Part shown: one piece after another, positions 47,503 through 55,740 of the stretch
Numbering within the stretch: the first letter of the stretch is position 1
Layout: every line of letters starts with the position of its first letter
Origin: Mycolicibacter icosiumassiliensis
Lineage (GTDB): Bacteria; Actinomycetota; Actinomycetes; Mycobacteriales; Mycobacteriaceae
Length of the DNA stretch: 64,000 nt
Assembly (NCBI RefSeq): GCF_900078685.2
Contig: NZ_LT546166.1
Coordinates: 1,368,200-1,432,199, forward strand
Direction: 5' to 3'
The notes under the pieces: model-generated
What the model saw: only the letters and a program-made list of their open reading frames with translations
Databases searched by the model: none
What the model was told of the DNA's origin: nothing
Made by a program: the position numbers and the translations under genes

Positions 47503-48759
47503 ATGGAGTACATCGGCCACGGTGGTATGCCGATCGTGGAACGGGTGTCGTCCCTCGACGCGATCCCGGGAATCGCAGGCTTTCCTCGAATTCCGATAAA
47601 AAGATCAATAGCCCACGAGGTCATTGACCTTTCCTACGGCTTCTTCACGCCGCTGACCGGTTTCATGGGCCGGCAGCAGGTCGAGACAACCCTGGAGGAC
47701 ATGCAGCTCCCGGACGGCACTTTGTGGAGCATCCCGATCGTCTTCGATATTTCGCGCGAGGATCTCAAGCGATACGGCGTTGACCAGCAAAGTCGCGTGG
47801 TCTTGGAGTACCAGGACACGCCGATAGCCGTGCTCGACGTCGAGGAGATCTACGACTTCGACCTCGAGAAGATGGCGGAGAAGACCTACGGGACCTTGGA
47901 TGCACGCCACCCGGGCGTCAAAAGGGTGATGTCCGGTGAAAGCACGTTCATCGGCGGACCGATAACGCTGGTCAACGAGCCCGTCTTCAACGAGCCGTTC
48001 AAATCGTTCTGGCTCACTCCCAAGCAGCACATCGACGCTCTTCGCACGAGGGGCTGGAAACACGTCGTCGCCCACCAGACCAGGAATGTCCCGCATACCG
48101 GTCACGAGAGTCTGATGAAGTACGCATGGTTCACCGCAAATGAGGACATGCCGATCTCCGACACCAGAACCGGGATTTTGGTGAACCCGATTATCGGGGA
48201 GAAGAGGGTCGGTGACTACATCGACGAGTCGATTCTTCTCGCCCACGATGCACTGCGCATCCACAACTATTTTCGCGAGAACGTGCACATGGTCACCTTC
48301 ACGCTCTGGGACATGAGATACGCGGGACCGCGGGAGGCAATATTCCACGCGATATTGCGGGCAAACCTGGGCTGCACCCACCACATGTTCGGCCGAGACC
48401 ATGCTGGGGTCGGTGACTTCTACAAGCCCTATGACGCCCAAGATCTCCTCGGCCGCTACCGGGAGAAATTGGCCATCAAGCCCGTCTTCCTCCGGGAGAA
48501 CTGGTACTGCCCCGAGTGCGTGGAGGTGACCAACTCCAGCCTCTGCGGTCACGATTCAGTGGCGCAGAGCTTCAGCGGTAGCTTGATCAGAAGCGTGCTC
48601 ACCGACGAGGTCAAGCCGACGCGCATGGTGATGCGGCCAGAAGTTTACGACGTCACGATGAAGGGGGCGGCCGAGTACGGAGAAGGCAGTCCATTCGTGA
48701 CGGAGAAATATCTGCAAGACAGGCAACCGATCTTCTCCTTCGAACGACTGGAGTACTGA
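47503..48759 (+). CDS. sat: ATP sulfurylase, single-subunit Sat type
   Basis: This 418-residue enzyme makes APS from sulfate and ATP. A PUA-like N-terminal domain precedes the catalytic domain, which carries HQTRNVPHTGHE (191-202) and GRDHAG (297-302), the two HxxH-type active-site blocks. A Cys/His site C336, C339, C348, H350 suggests bound zinc, as in archaeal and sulfur-bacterial Sat. Mycobacteria normally use the unrelated CysD-CysNC. AT-rich codons (AGA, AGG, ATA, AAA) differ sharply from adjacent genes, pointing to transfer. ATG 47503 is chosen at MEYIGHGG, with AAAGGG upstream. Divergent from sirA. Confidence 0.93.
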   Translation: MEYIGHGGMPIVERVSSLDAIPGIAGFPRIPIKRSIAHEVIDLSYGFFTPLTGFMGRQQVETTLEDMQLPDGTLWSIPIVFDISREDLKRYGVDQQSRVVLEYQDTPIAVLDVEEIYDFDLEKMAEKTYGTLDARHPGVKRVMSGESTFIGGPITLVNEPVFNEPFKSFWLTPKQHIDALRTRGWKHVVAHQTRNVPHTGHESLMKYAWFTANEDMPISDTRTGILVNPIIGEKRVGDYIDESILLAHDALRIHNYFRENVHMVTFTLWDMRYAGPREAIFHAILRANLGCTHHMFGRDHAGVGDFYKPYDAQDLLGRYREKLAIKPVFLRENWYCPECVEVTNSSLCGHDSVAQSFSGSLIRSVLTDEVKPTRMVMRPEVYDVTMKGAAEYGEGSPFVTEKYLQDRQPIFSFERLEY

Positions 48760-48760
48760 C

Positions 48761-49066
48761 ATGACCCGAAGCGCTACCGGTGTTCAGATCAAAATCTGGA
48801 TCAATGACGAGCGCCTACGCCGACTCGAAGAGGTCGGCATGGCGGACCTTGCGCGTGATGAATTCGCCGGGATGAAGGTGCTGGTCCTAGAGGCCACCGA
48901 AGACCAGAAAGACATGCTGCTGGCTCGTCATCCTGCGGCTAAATATGACTCTTCGACGACTTCGTCGATCGAACTCCTGCCCAAAGAGGCGAAGGACAAA
49001 CTCTTGGAGTTGTCCATCCTGCTGAACTCGACCGGGCCGGACGTCGTCGACCGCTACCTGGCCTGA
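48761..49066 (+). CDS. Small conserved-looking protein paired with Sat
   Basis: This 101-residue soluble protein starts 1 base after the sat stop, so the two are co-translated. It has alternating charged helices (NDERLRRLEEVGMADLARDEFAGM, PKEAKDKLLELSILLNSTGPDVVDRYLA) and no cysteine, signal or membrane segment. It resembles a small family of unknown function (possibly DUF6955) that I associate with sat in sulfur-metabolising prokaryotes; this is from memory and uncertain. Tight linkage and shared low-GC codon use suggest it arrived with sat and may be an accessory subunit. Confidence 0.6.
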   Translation: MTRSATGVQIKIWINDERLRRLEEVGMADLARDEFAGMKVLVLEATEDQKDMLLARHPAAKYDSSTTSSIELLPKEAKDKLLELSILLNSTGPDVVDRYLA

Positions 49067-49143
49067 CTCGGCCTTGGTGACGATGCGGCCGGGATCCAGA
49101 TAGCGGAGCTACCGATCAAGTGCGGGATTAACGGAGAAACAGC

Positions 49144-50667
49144 ATGAATATCGGTGTTTTATCCGAGGCGCAGCCTGGTGAGACGCGTGTGTCGGCGACG
49201 CCGGCGACGGTCGCGGTATTGGCCAAGCTCGGTTACGGCGTTGTGGTGGATTCTGGTGCCGGAGAGGCATCGTCTTTCTCCGACGCGGCGTACTCCGAGG
49301 CCGGCGCCACTATTGGTGATGCGTGCAGCGCCGATATCGTCTTCGGTGTCAACGCTCCCTCGACCGAGCAGTTGGACGGGATGAAGCCGGGCGCGACGCT
49401 GGTTAGTCTGCTGGCGCCGGCGTTGAATCCGGATCGGGTGCAGGATCTGGCCCGTCGGCCGATCACGGCGCTGTCGATGGATGCGGTTCCGCGGATTTCG
49501 CGGGCGCAGTCGTTGGATGTGTTGAGTTCGATGGCCAACATCGCTGGTTATCGGGCGGTGATTGAGGCGGCTCATGTCTTCGGTCGGTTCTTTACCGGCC
49601 AGGTGACTGCGGCGGGCAAGGTGCCGCCGGCCAAGGTGTTGGTGGTGGGTGCTGGGGTGGCGGGTTTGGCGGCGATTGGTGCGGCTGGCAGCCTGGGGGC
49701 GATCGTGCGGGCTACTGATCCGCGCCCGGAGGTGGCTGATCAGGTCCGTTCGTTGGGTGGGGAGTATCTGTCGATCGAATCGACCGAGACCGAGGTGTCG
49801 GCCACGGGTTATGCCAAGGAGATGAGCGACGACTATAAGGCGCGGGAGGCGCAGCTGTATGCCGATCAGTGCGCCGACGTCGACATTATCGTTACCACGG
49901 CGTTGATTCCGGGTCGGCCGGCGCCGCGGATCATTACCGCCGAGATGGTGGCGTCGATGAAGCCGGGCAGTGTGATCGTGGATATGGCTGCGGCTAATGG
50001 TGGCAACGTCGAGGGCACCGTCAAAGACCAGGCCGTCGTCACCGGTAATGGGGTGACGATCGTCGGGTACACCGATTTGGCTGGTCGGTTGCCGGCGCAG
50101 GCGTCGCAGCTTTATGGGACCAATCTGGTCAACTTGATGAAGTTGTTGACGCCCGGTAAGGACGGCCGGTTGGTTTTGGATTTCGATGATGTGGTGCAGC
50201 GGTCGATGACGGTGGTGCGTGAGGGGGAGTTGACGTGGCCGCCGCCGCCGGTGCAGGTCTCGGCGGCCCCGGCTAGGGTCGCTGATGTCCCGGTGGTCGC
50301 CGAGGCGAATAGGGAGCCGATGTCGGCTCGGCGTCGGTTGGGTGTGGTGGTTTCGGCGGCGGCGGTGTTGTTCGCGTTGGTGGCGATGGCGCCGGCGGCG
50401 TTGCAGGTGCATTTGACGGTGTTCGCGTTGGCGATTGTGATCGGTTATTACGTGATTGGGCATGTGCATCATGCGTTGCATACGCCGTTGATGTCGGTGA
50501 CGAATGCGATTTCGGGGATCATCGTGGTGGGTGCGTTGTTGCAGATCGGTCATGGTGATTCGGTGATCACGGTGTTGGCTGCTGCGGCGATCCTGTTGGC
50601 CAGTATCAATATTTTCGGTGGTTTCGCGGTGACTCGTCGCATGCTGGCCATGTTCTCCCGCAGCTAG
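49144..50667 (+). CDS. pntA: Proton-translocating NAD(P) transhydrogenase, alpha subunit
   Basis: This 507-residue protein has the NAD-binding domain I in its first about 370 residues ([35 protein letters not shown] for the dinucleotide fold, [24 protein letters not shown]) and a C-terminal part with about four membrane helices. This corresponds to a fused PntAA+PntAB. With PntB it uses the proton gradient to make NADPH. GGAG precedes the ATG. It is 77 bp after the sat-linked small gene. Third-position T and TTG/GGT codons are far commoner than in the flanking core genes. Confidence 0.95.
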   Translation: MNIGVLSEAQPGETRVSATPATVAVLAKLGYGVVVDSGAGEASSFSDAAYSEAGATIGDACSADIVFGVNAPSTEQLDGMKPGATLVSLLAPALNPDRVQDLARRPITALSMDAVPRISRAQSLDVLSSMANIAGYRAVIEAAHVFGRFFTGQVTAAGKVPPAKVLVVGAGVAGLAAIGAAGSLGAIVRATDPRPEVADQVRSLGGEYLSIESTETEVSATGYAKEMSDDYKAREAQLYADQCADVDIIVTTALIPGRPAPRIITAEMVASMKPGSVIVDMAAANGGNVEGTVKDQAVVTGNGVTIVGYTDLAGRLPAQASQLYGTNLVNLMKLLTPGKDGRLVLDFDDVVQRSMTVVREGELTWPPPPVQVSAAPARVADVPVVAEANREPMSARRRLGVVVSAAAVLFALVAMAPAALQVHLTVFALAIVIGYYVIGHVHHALHTPLMSVTNAISGIIVVGALLQIGHGDSVITVLAAAAILLASINIFGGFAVTRRMLAMFSRS

Positions 50668-50704
50668 GTGCTGTATGTCCCCGGATTTGGAGTAGATCCC
50701 GCTT

Positions 50705-52126
50705 ATGTTTTCTGTTGAGACTGCTGCTTCGGCGGCCTATATCGTTGCGGCGTTGTTGTTCATCTTGGCGTTGGCTGGGTTGAGTCGCCATGAGACGTCG
50801 AAGGTCGGTAATAGTTTCGGCATCTTTGGGATGGCGGTGGCGTTGGCGGCCACGATCGCGTTGGCTTTCGATCACCGGATTGAGCCGTGGGGGTTGGCTC
50901 TGCTGATCGGGGCCATGGTGGTGGGTGCGGGGATCGGGTTGTGGCGGGCCCGGGTGGTCGAGATGACCGGGATGCCGGAGTTGATCGCGTTGCTGCATTC
51001 GTTTGTGGGGTTGGCGGCGGTGCTGGTGGGGTGGAATGGCTATCTGCATGTGGAGCGCTGCCCGTGTGGTGCCCCGGCCCGCGCTTTGGCCTCCGAGGGT
51101 TTGTTGGGGATTCATTCGGCTGAGGTGTTCATCGGGGTGTTCATCGGTGCGGTCACCTTCACGGGTTCGATTGTGGCCAACTTGAAGCTCTCGGCGCGGA
51201 TGAAGTCCAACCCGTTGATGCTGCCGGGTAAGAATGTCCTCAATATCGGGGCGCTGGTGGCGTTCGTCGCGTTGACGGTGTGGTTCGTGCATGCCCCGCA
51301 GTTGGGGTTGCTGATCGCGGTGACGGTGCTGGCGCTGGCGTTGGGGTGGCATCTGGTGGCTTCCATCGGTGGTGGGGATATGCCGGTGGTGGTCTCGATG
51401 CTCAACAGTTATTCGGGTTGGGCGGCGGCGGCCTCGGGTTTCCTGCTCTCCAATGATCTGCTGATCATCACCGGTGCGTTGGTGGGTTCTTCGGGTGCGT
51501 ACCTGTCCTACATCATGTGCAAGGCGATGAACCGGTCGTTTCTCTCGGTGATCGCCGGGGGGTTTGGGATCGAAGCCGGCCCGGCGCAGGACAAGGATTA
51601 CGGGGAGCATCGGGAGATCACCGCGGAGGCGGTGGCTGAACTGCTCTCGGGCGCGGATTCGGTGATCATCACCCCCGGTTACGGGATGGCCGTGGCCCAA
51701 GCCCAGTACGGGGTCGCTGAGCTGACCCGCAAGCTGCGGGAGCGTGGTGTGAGTGTGCGTTTTGGTATTCATCCGGTCGCTGGCCGACTGCCCGGGCATA
51801 TGAATGTGCTGTTGGCTGAGGCCAAGGTGCCCTACGACATCGTGCTGGAGATGGACGAGATCAACGACGATTTCGCTGACACCTCGGTGGTGTTGGTGAT
51901 CGGGGCCAACGACACCGTCAACCCCGCCGCCGCCGAAGACCCCTCCAGCCCCATCGCGGGCATGCCGGTACTCACGGTGTGGGACGCCGACAACGTCATC
52001 GTCTTCAAACGCTCCATGGCATCGGGCTACGCCGGCGTGCAAAACCCACTCTTCTTCCGGCAGAACTCCGCCATGCTCTTCGGCGACGCCAAAGACCGCA
52101 TCGAAGACATCCTGCACGCGCTGTAA
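50705..52126 (+). CDS. pntB: NAD(P) transhydrogenase, beta subunit
   Basis: This 473-residue protein has about nine membrane helices in the first 270 residues, with [21 protein letters not shown] and the proton-channel His/Asn region, followed by the NADP-binding domain III ([50 protein letters not shown]). It starts 37 bases after pntA and shares its unusual codon bias. NADPH from this complex would feed FprA and thioredoxin reductase, the two electron routes needed by SirA and CysH. It converges on the LysR gene. Confidence 0.95.
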   Translation: MFSVETAASAAYIVAALLFILALAGLSRHETSKVGNSFGIFGMAVALAATIALAFDHRIEPWGLALLIGAMVVGAGIGLWRARVVEMTGMPELIALLHSFVGLAAVLVGWNGYLHVERCPCGAPARALASEGLLGIHSAEVFIGVFIGAVTFTGSIVANLKLSARMKSNPLMLPGKNVLNIGALVAFVALTVWFVHAPQLGLLIAVTVLALALGWHLVASIGGGDMPVVVSMLNSYSGWAAAASGFLLSNDLLIITGALVGSSGAYLSYIMCKAMNRSFLSVIAGGFGIEAGPAQDKDYGEHREITAEAVAELLSGADSVIITPGYGMAVAQAQYGVAELTRKLRERGVSVRFGIHPVAGRLPGHMNVLLAEAKVPYDIVLEMDEINDDFADTSVVLVIGANDTVNPAAAEDPSSPIAGMPVLTVWDADNVIVFKRSMASGYAGVQNPLFFRQNSAMLFGDAKDRIEDILHAL

Positions 52127-52144
52127 ACAGCGCAGCGCGGCGGA

Positions 52145-53170
52145 TCACTGAGTCGACGAACCTCGATAGGTTCTGCGTCCGGCGGGTCCGGATCGAGCCA
52201 TCGTTCGACTGTGGGTGCTGATGTGGCTCAGCAGATCGCGTACCGCACCGGCGGGTGGGGTCCGCCCCCCGAACCGTAATTGGCGCCGCAGGTCCAATTC
52301 CGGGACCGCGACGGCAAGCAACCGGCCGGCCGCCAGATCGTCGGCTACCGCCAGCCGGCTCATCACCGCTGGGCCCGCTCCAGCGAGAACAGCGGCACGC
52401 ATGGCTGCTGCCGAGGACAATTCCAGGGCGGGGGCTGCCTGCTCCATGTCGCGGCCCAGGGTTCGGCGTAGGGCCACGGTAAGCGACTCGCGTATGCCGG
52501 AGTGGGGCTCGCGCGTCACCAACGGTGTCTGAGCCACTTCGGCGGCACTGACACCCTGCGGCCGCCGAGTCCATTTGTGCCGCGCCGGAACCACCACCAC
52601 CAGTTCGTCCTGGGCCACCACGCAGCTTCCCAATCCCATTGGCAAACGTGGGCTTTCTATAAACCCCAAGTCTGCATCGCCGTCGCGTACCGCGATGACG
52701 GCGTGTTCGCTGTTGGTGGCCGTCAAAGTTACCTGCATGGCGGGCTGGCCCTGCTGTTCAGCGACGGTCTGCAATGACACCAGCCAGTTGGGCATGAGTT
52801 GTTCGGCGATGGTCTGGCTGGCCACGATTCGTATCCGCTGACGGGTTTCGGTGCGAAGTGATCTGAGCCCGGTATCGACCTCATGGGCGAGGTCCAACAG
52901 GCGTGCCGCCCACTCGGCGACAAGGTCGCCGGCTGGAGTCAGCTGGGAGCCGCGTGTCGTGCGTACGGCCAGACGTACGCCGATCTGGGCTTCCATTGAG
53001 GCGAGGCGCGTCGAGACGGCTTGCTGCGTTACTCCGAGTTGGCGCGCCGCGCCACCTTGGCTGCCCGTCTGGGCCAGTGCCAGAAAGATTTCGAACGCGC
53101 TGAGCTCAGGCATGCGGGAACTGAGCGGCATGCCCGATGAAAGCACAAAATCGATGACGTTGCAGTCCAT
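52145..53170 (-). CDS. LysR-family transcriptional regulator
   Basis: This protein of about 341 residues has a winged helix-turn-helix at its N-terminus (FEIFLALAQTGSQGGAARQLGVTQQAVSTRLASMEAQIGVRLAVRTTRGSQLTPAG) and a periplasmic-binding-like effector domain (RIRIVASQTIAEQLMPNWLVSLQ). ATG 53170 is chosen with AAGGTG upstream; later ATGs at 53131 and 53113 are also possible. The ligand is unknown. It is divergent from fprA-fdxC (214-bp gap) and convergent with pntB, so it may control the redox genes on either side, like the sulfur regulators CysB/Cbl of the same family. Confidence 0.88.
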   Translation of the reverse strand: MDCNVIDFVLSSGMPLSSRMPELSAFEIFLALAQTGSQGGAARQLGVTQQAVSTRLASMEAQIGVRLAVRTTRGSQLTPAGDLVAEWAARLLDLAHEVDTGLRSLRTETRQRIRIVASQTIAEQLMPNWLVSLQTVAEQQGQPAMQVTLTATNSEHAVIAVRDGDADLGFIESPRLPMGLGSCVVAQDELVVVVPARHKWTRRPQGVSAAEVAQTPLVTREPHSGIRESLTVALRRTLGRDMEQAAPALELSSAAAMRAAVLAGAGPAVMSRLAVADDLAAGRLLAVAVPELDLRRQLRFGGRTPPAGAVRDLLSHISTHSRTMARSGPAGRRTYRGSSTQ

Positions 53171-53384
53171 ACGCACCTTATGCAGGACACCCCAAACATT
53201 TTCGAAGTAATCTCGCGAACTTGGAGCCGCAGTCACCCGGCGACGATCGGTCACAACGGCAGATTGTGGCTTCACAAGGCGCCGACCGCTACCGGGGGGG
53301 TGCGGCACGGGGAATCATCGCAGGTATGACACATTTGGCGGCCCCGAAGACACCGGCTTCCTGCCCGTTCGGAGGTAATTGATC

Positions 53385-54785
53385 ATGCGTCACTATCGTG
53401 TTGCGATTGTGGGCTCTGGACCGTCGGGATTCTTCGCAGCGTCGGCGTTGCTCAACGCTGCCGACGCGTCGGCTGAGTTCGACGTGCGCGTGGATATGCT
53501 GGAGATGTTACCCACCCCGTGGGGGTTGGTACGTTCCGGTGTGGCGCCCGACCATCCCAAGATCAAGTCGGTCACCGCACAATTCGAGAAGACCGCCGAG
53601 GACCAGCGATTCCGACTGTTCGGTAACGTCATGGTGGGACGCGACATTGAGGCCGACGAGCTCGCGGAGCACTATGATGCGGTAATTTACGCCGTTGGAG
53701 CGCAAGCCGATAGGCCGTTGAACATCCCCGGTGAGGACTTGGTGGGCAGCATGTCTGCGGTCGACTTCGTCGGCTGGTACAACGCGCATCCGTCGTGTGC
53801 GCTGTTGGCTCCGAAGCTGTCGGGGGGGCGGGCGATCGTGGTCGGCAACGGCAATGTTGCGCTCGACGCCGCTCGAATGATGGTGACGGATCCCGAGGAG
53901 CTTGCAGCGACCGACATCGCAGATCATGCACTGGATGCGTTGCGCCCGCGTGGAATCGACGAGGTCGTGATCATTGGTCGGCGGGGACCGTTGCAGAGCG
54001 CATTCACCAACCTGGAGCTGCGTGAACTGGGCGAGCTTGAGGGCGTCGACGTCGTGGTCGATCCCGCGCAACTCGACGGCATCACCGAAGAGGACCTGGC
54101 TGCAGCGAGCAAGTCGGTGCGGACGAATTTGAAGCTGTTGCGTGACTACGCAAGTCGTACACCGCGGCCCGGCCACCGCCGGATCGTCTTCAAGTTTTTC
54201 ACGTCGCCGATCGAGATCACCGGCTCCGGTGAAGTGGAGAACATCGTTTTGGGGATCAACGAGTTGGTCATGGACGCCAGCGGCCGGCTCATCGCCAAGG
54301 ACACCGGTGTGAGAGAGACCCTGCCCGCACAGTTCGTGGTGCGTGCGGTGGGTTACCGTGGCACCGCGATCGCGGGCCTGCCCTACGACGAGCGAAGCGG
54401 GACGATCCCCAACGCTGCCGGGCGGGTAACCGGTAGCCGTAATGAATTCGTCGCCGGATGGATCAAGCGCGGCCCCAGCGGGGTGATCGGTACGAACAAG
54501 AAGGACTCCCAGGAAACCGTGGATTCTCTGCTGGCCGACCTGGCGACGGTCGCTCCCGTCGACTCAGGTGGCGATCCCGCGGATTGGCTGGCCGAACGCC
54601 AGCCCGGGCTCGTCATGGCCGAGCACTGGCTTGCCATCGACCGGCACGAGCGGGCTGCGGGCGAGCGGGAGGGGCGGCCGCGCGTTAAGTTGCCGACCGT
54701 ACCGGATCTACTACGTGTCGGATTCGCCGTGACTCCACTCCCGGAGGCGCATCCCGCGACAATCGAGACTCGAGGAGAACTCTGA
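53385..54785 (+). CDS. fprA: Ferredoxin-NADP+ reductase FprA
   Basis: This 466-residue FAD enzyme of the adrenodoxin-reductase type is close to mycobacterial FprA. Motifs are VAIVGSGPSGFFAASALL (FAD), MLEMLPTPWGLVRSGVAPDHPKIKSV, VVGNGNVALDAARMM (NADP), VVIIGRRGPLQSAFT and WIKRGPSGVIGTNKKDSQETV. It passes electrons from NADPH to a ferredoxin. ATG 53385 has GGAGG 9 bases upstream. Its stop overlaps the fdxC start by one base (TGATG), so reductase and ferredoxin are made together. SirA is the obvious acceptor in this neighbourhood. Confidence 0.94.
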   Translation: MRHYRVAIVGSGPSGFFAASALLNAADASAEFDVRVDMLEMLPTPWGLVRSGVAPDHPKIKSVTAQFEKTAEDQRFRLFGNVMVGRDIEADELAEHYDAVIYAVGAQADRPLNIPGEDLVGSMSAVDFVGWYNAHPSCALLAPKLSGGRAIVVGNGNVALDAARMMVTDPEELAATDIADHALDALRPRGIDEVVIIGRRGPLQSAFTNLELRELGELEGVDVVVDPAQLDGITEEDLAAASKSVRTNLKLLRDYASRTPRPGHRRIVFKFFTSPIEITGSGEVENIVLGINELVMDASGRLIAKDTGVRETLPAQFVVRAVGYRGTAIAGLPYDERSGTIPNAAGRVTGSRNEFVAGWIKRGPSGVIGTNKKDSQETVDSLLADLATVAPVDSGGDPADWLAERQPGLVMAEHWLAIDRHERAAGEREGRPRVKLPTVPDLLRVGFAVTPLPEAHPATIETRGEL

Positions 54786-55108
54786 TGGCTTACGTGATCG
54801 CTCAGCCCTGCGTCGATGTCAAGGACAAGGCGTGCACGGACGAATGCCCCGTGGACTGCATTTACGAGGGCGCTCGGATGCTCTACATCCAGCCCGACGA
54901 GTGCGTCGACTGTGGCGCGTGTGAGCCGGTCTGCCCGGTCGAGGCCATCTATTACGAGGACGACGTGCCCGAAGAGTGGAGCGTCTTCACGCAGAACAAC
55001 GCGGATTTCTTCGCCGAACTCGGCTCTCCCGGCGGTGCCGCCAAGATCGGCATGACCGAGAACGACCCCGCTGCGGTGAAGAGCCTCGAAAGCAAAGTCG
55101 AGCAGTAA
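54785..55108 (+). CDS. fdxC: 7Fe ferredoxin (FdxC/FdxA type)
   Basis: This is a 107-residue ferredoxin with cysteines C9, C17, C21, C25 (PCVDVKDKACTDECPVDC) and C40, C43, C46, C50 (CVDCGACEPVC), the pattern of mycobacterial ferredoxins carrying a [3Fe-4S] and a [4Fe-4S] cluster. The tail EWSVFTQNNADFFAELGSPGGAAKIGMTENDP is typical of FdxC. Expressed with FprA, it is the probable electron donor to the sulfite reductase SirA. A long hairpin terminator follows 9 bases after the stop. Confidence 0.94.
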   Translation: MAYVIAQPCVDVKDKACTDECPVDCIYEGARMLYIQPDECVDCGACEPVCPVEAIYYEDDVPEEWSVFTQNNADFFAELGSPGGAAKIGMTENDPAAVKSLESKVEQ

Positions 55109-55116
55109 CGCCGAGG

Positions 55117-55148
55117 CTCACCCAGGGCGGGCTCCCGCCCTGGGTGAG
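55117..55148 (+). terminator. Terminator after fdxC
   Basis: CTCACCCAGGGCGGG (55117-55131) is followed almost at once by its reverse complement (55134-55148), giving a stem of at least 13 bp with a tight loop. No T-run follows, the usual mycobacterial form. It marks the right end of the inserted redox/sulfur block. Confidence 0.8.
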
Positions 55149-55677
55149 GGCAGCGGCCGGTGGCCGCGGTCGCCCTTCTCGCCTCCGGTCTTCCACGTGG
55201 GCGCGGGGGCGACGCGGTGCCGCTGACCAACGTGATGTTCGCCGCGGCGCCCGCCCTTTCGCGGTGGCAATTCTTCGGGGCCGACGTCCGGGTCGAGGCC
55301 GGTGAGAGCGTCGACGCCCGAGTTGTTCCTCACTGCGCGCGCAGATGATGAATTCACTGGTCCGGTGTCTTATGAATCACTCCATGAGTAATGCCGTTTT
55401 CGCGCGCGTCGCAGTTTGCCCACGAAGTGCATCGGCTCTTGACATTGCGGCGATCACGACCGCGCCGGGGGACGCCGTGCCCGCCTTCTGAGGGCACGGT
55501 TAGGTCTCGGGAGCTGTGCCTTTTCGATAAAGGCTCTGGTCATGGCGCGTGGCGACTGCCATACTCGTCGAATTGCCGACCTAGGTGGACCGTCTGATGC
55601 AAGACCGGCTCCACACCCTGATTCGAGACCGGTCCACACCGCAACCCGCGGTGTGGGAGCGAGGTCCTGGAAAGTCC
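55149..55677. other. Intergenic region before the sensor-kinase operon
   Basis: This 529-bp region has no gene I can support; short frames on both strands lack ribosome sites. CCACACCGC (55634-55642) pairs with GCGGTGTGG (55648-55656) as a 9-bp hairpin with a 5-base loop. An imperfect direct repeat of AGACCGGTCCACACC begins near 55602 and 55626. The operon promoter presumably lies here. Confidence 0.5.
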
Positions 55678-55740
55678 ATGAGTGAGGCGCAAACGGTGAA
55701 TTTCAGCCGAGCGGTCGGTGAGCCGGCCGCTGACCGGTGA
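55678..55740 (+). CDS. Possible 20-codon leader ORF coupled to the kinase gene
   Basis: ATG at 55678 opens a 20-codon frame that stops at TGA 55738-55740, overlapping the GTG start (55737) of the kinase gene as GTGA. GAGGTCCTGGAAAG upstream could supply a ribosome site. It may be a coupled leader peptide, or a sign that the true kinase start was displaced by a frameshift. Confidence 0.35.
   Translation: MSEAQTVNFSRAVGEPAADR

Noticed and set aside
48761..49066. Small sat-linked gene as an antitoxin or APS kinase
   Set aside because: There is no P-loop for a kinase, no toxin partner and no DNA-binding motif; it is left as a protein of unknown function.
49079..49143. Riboswitch before pntA
   Set aside because: The gap is only 77 bp with no strong stem-loop; ordinary spacing with a ribosome site is enough.
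55118..55357. 79-codon minus-strand frame after fdxC
   Set aside because: It starts inside non-coding sequence, crosses the terminator hairpin and shows no recognisable protein.
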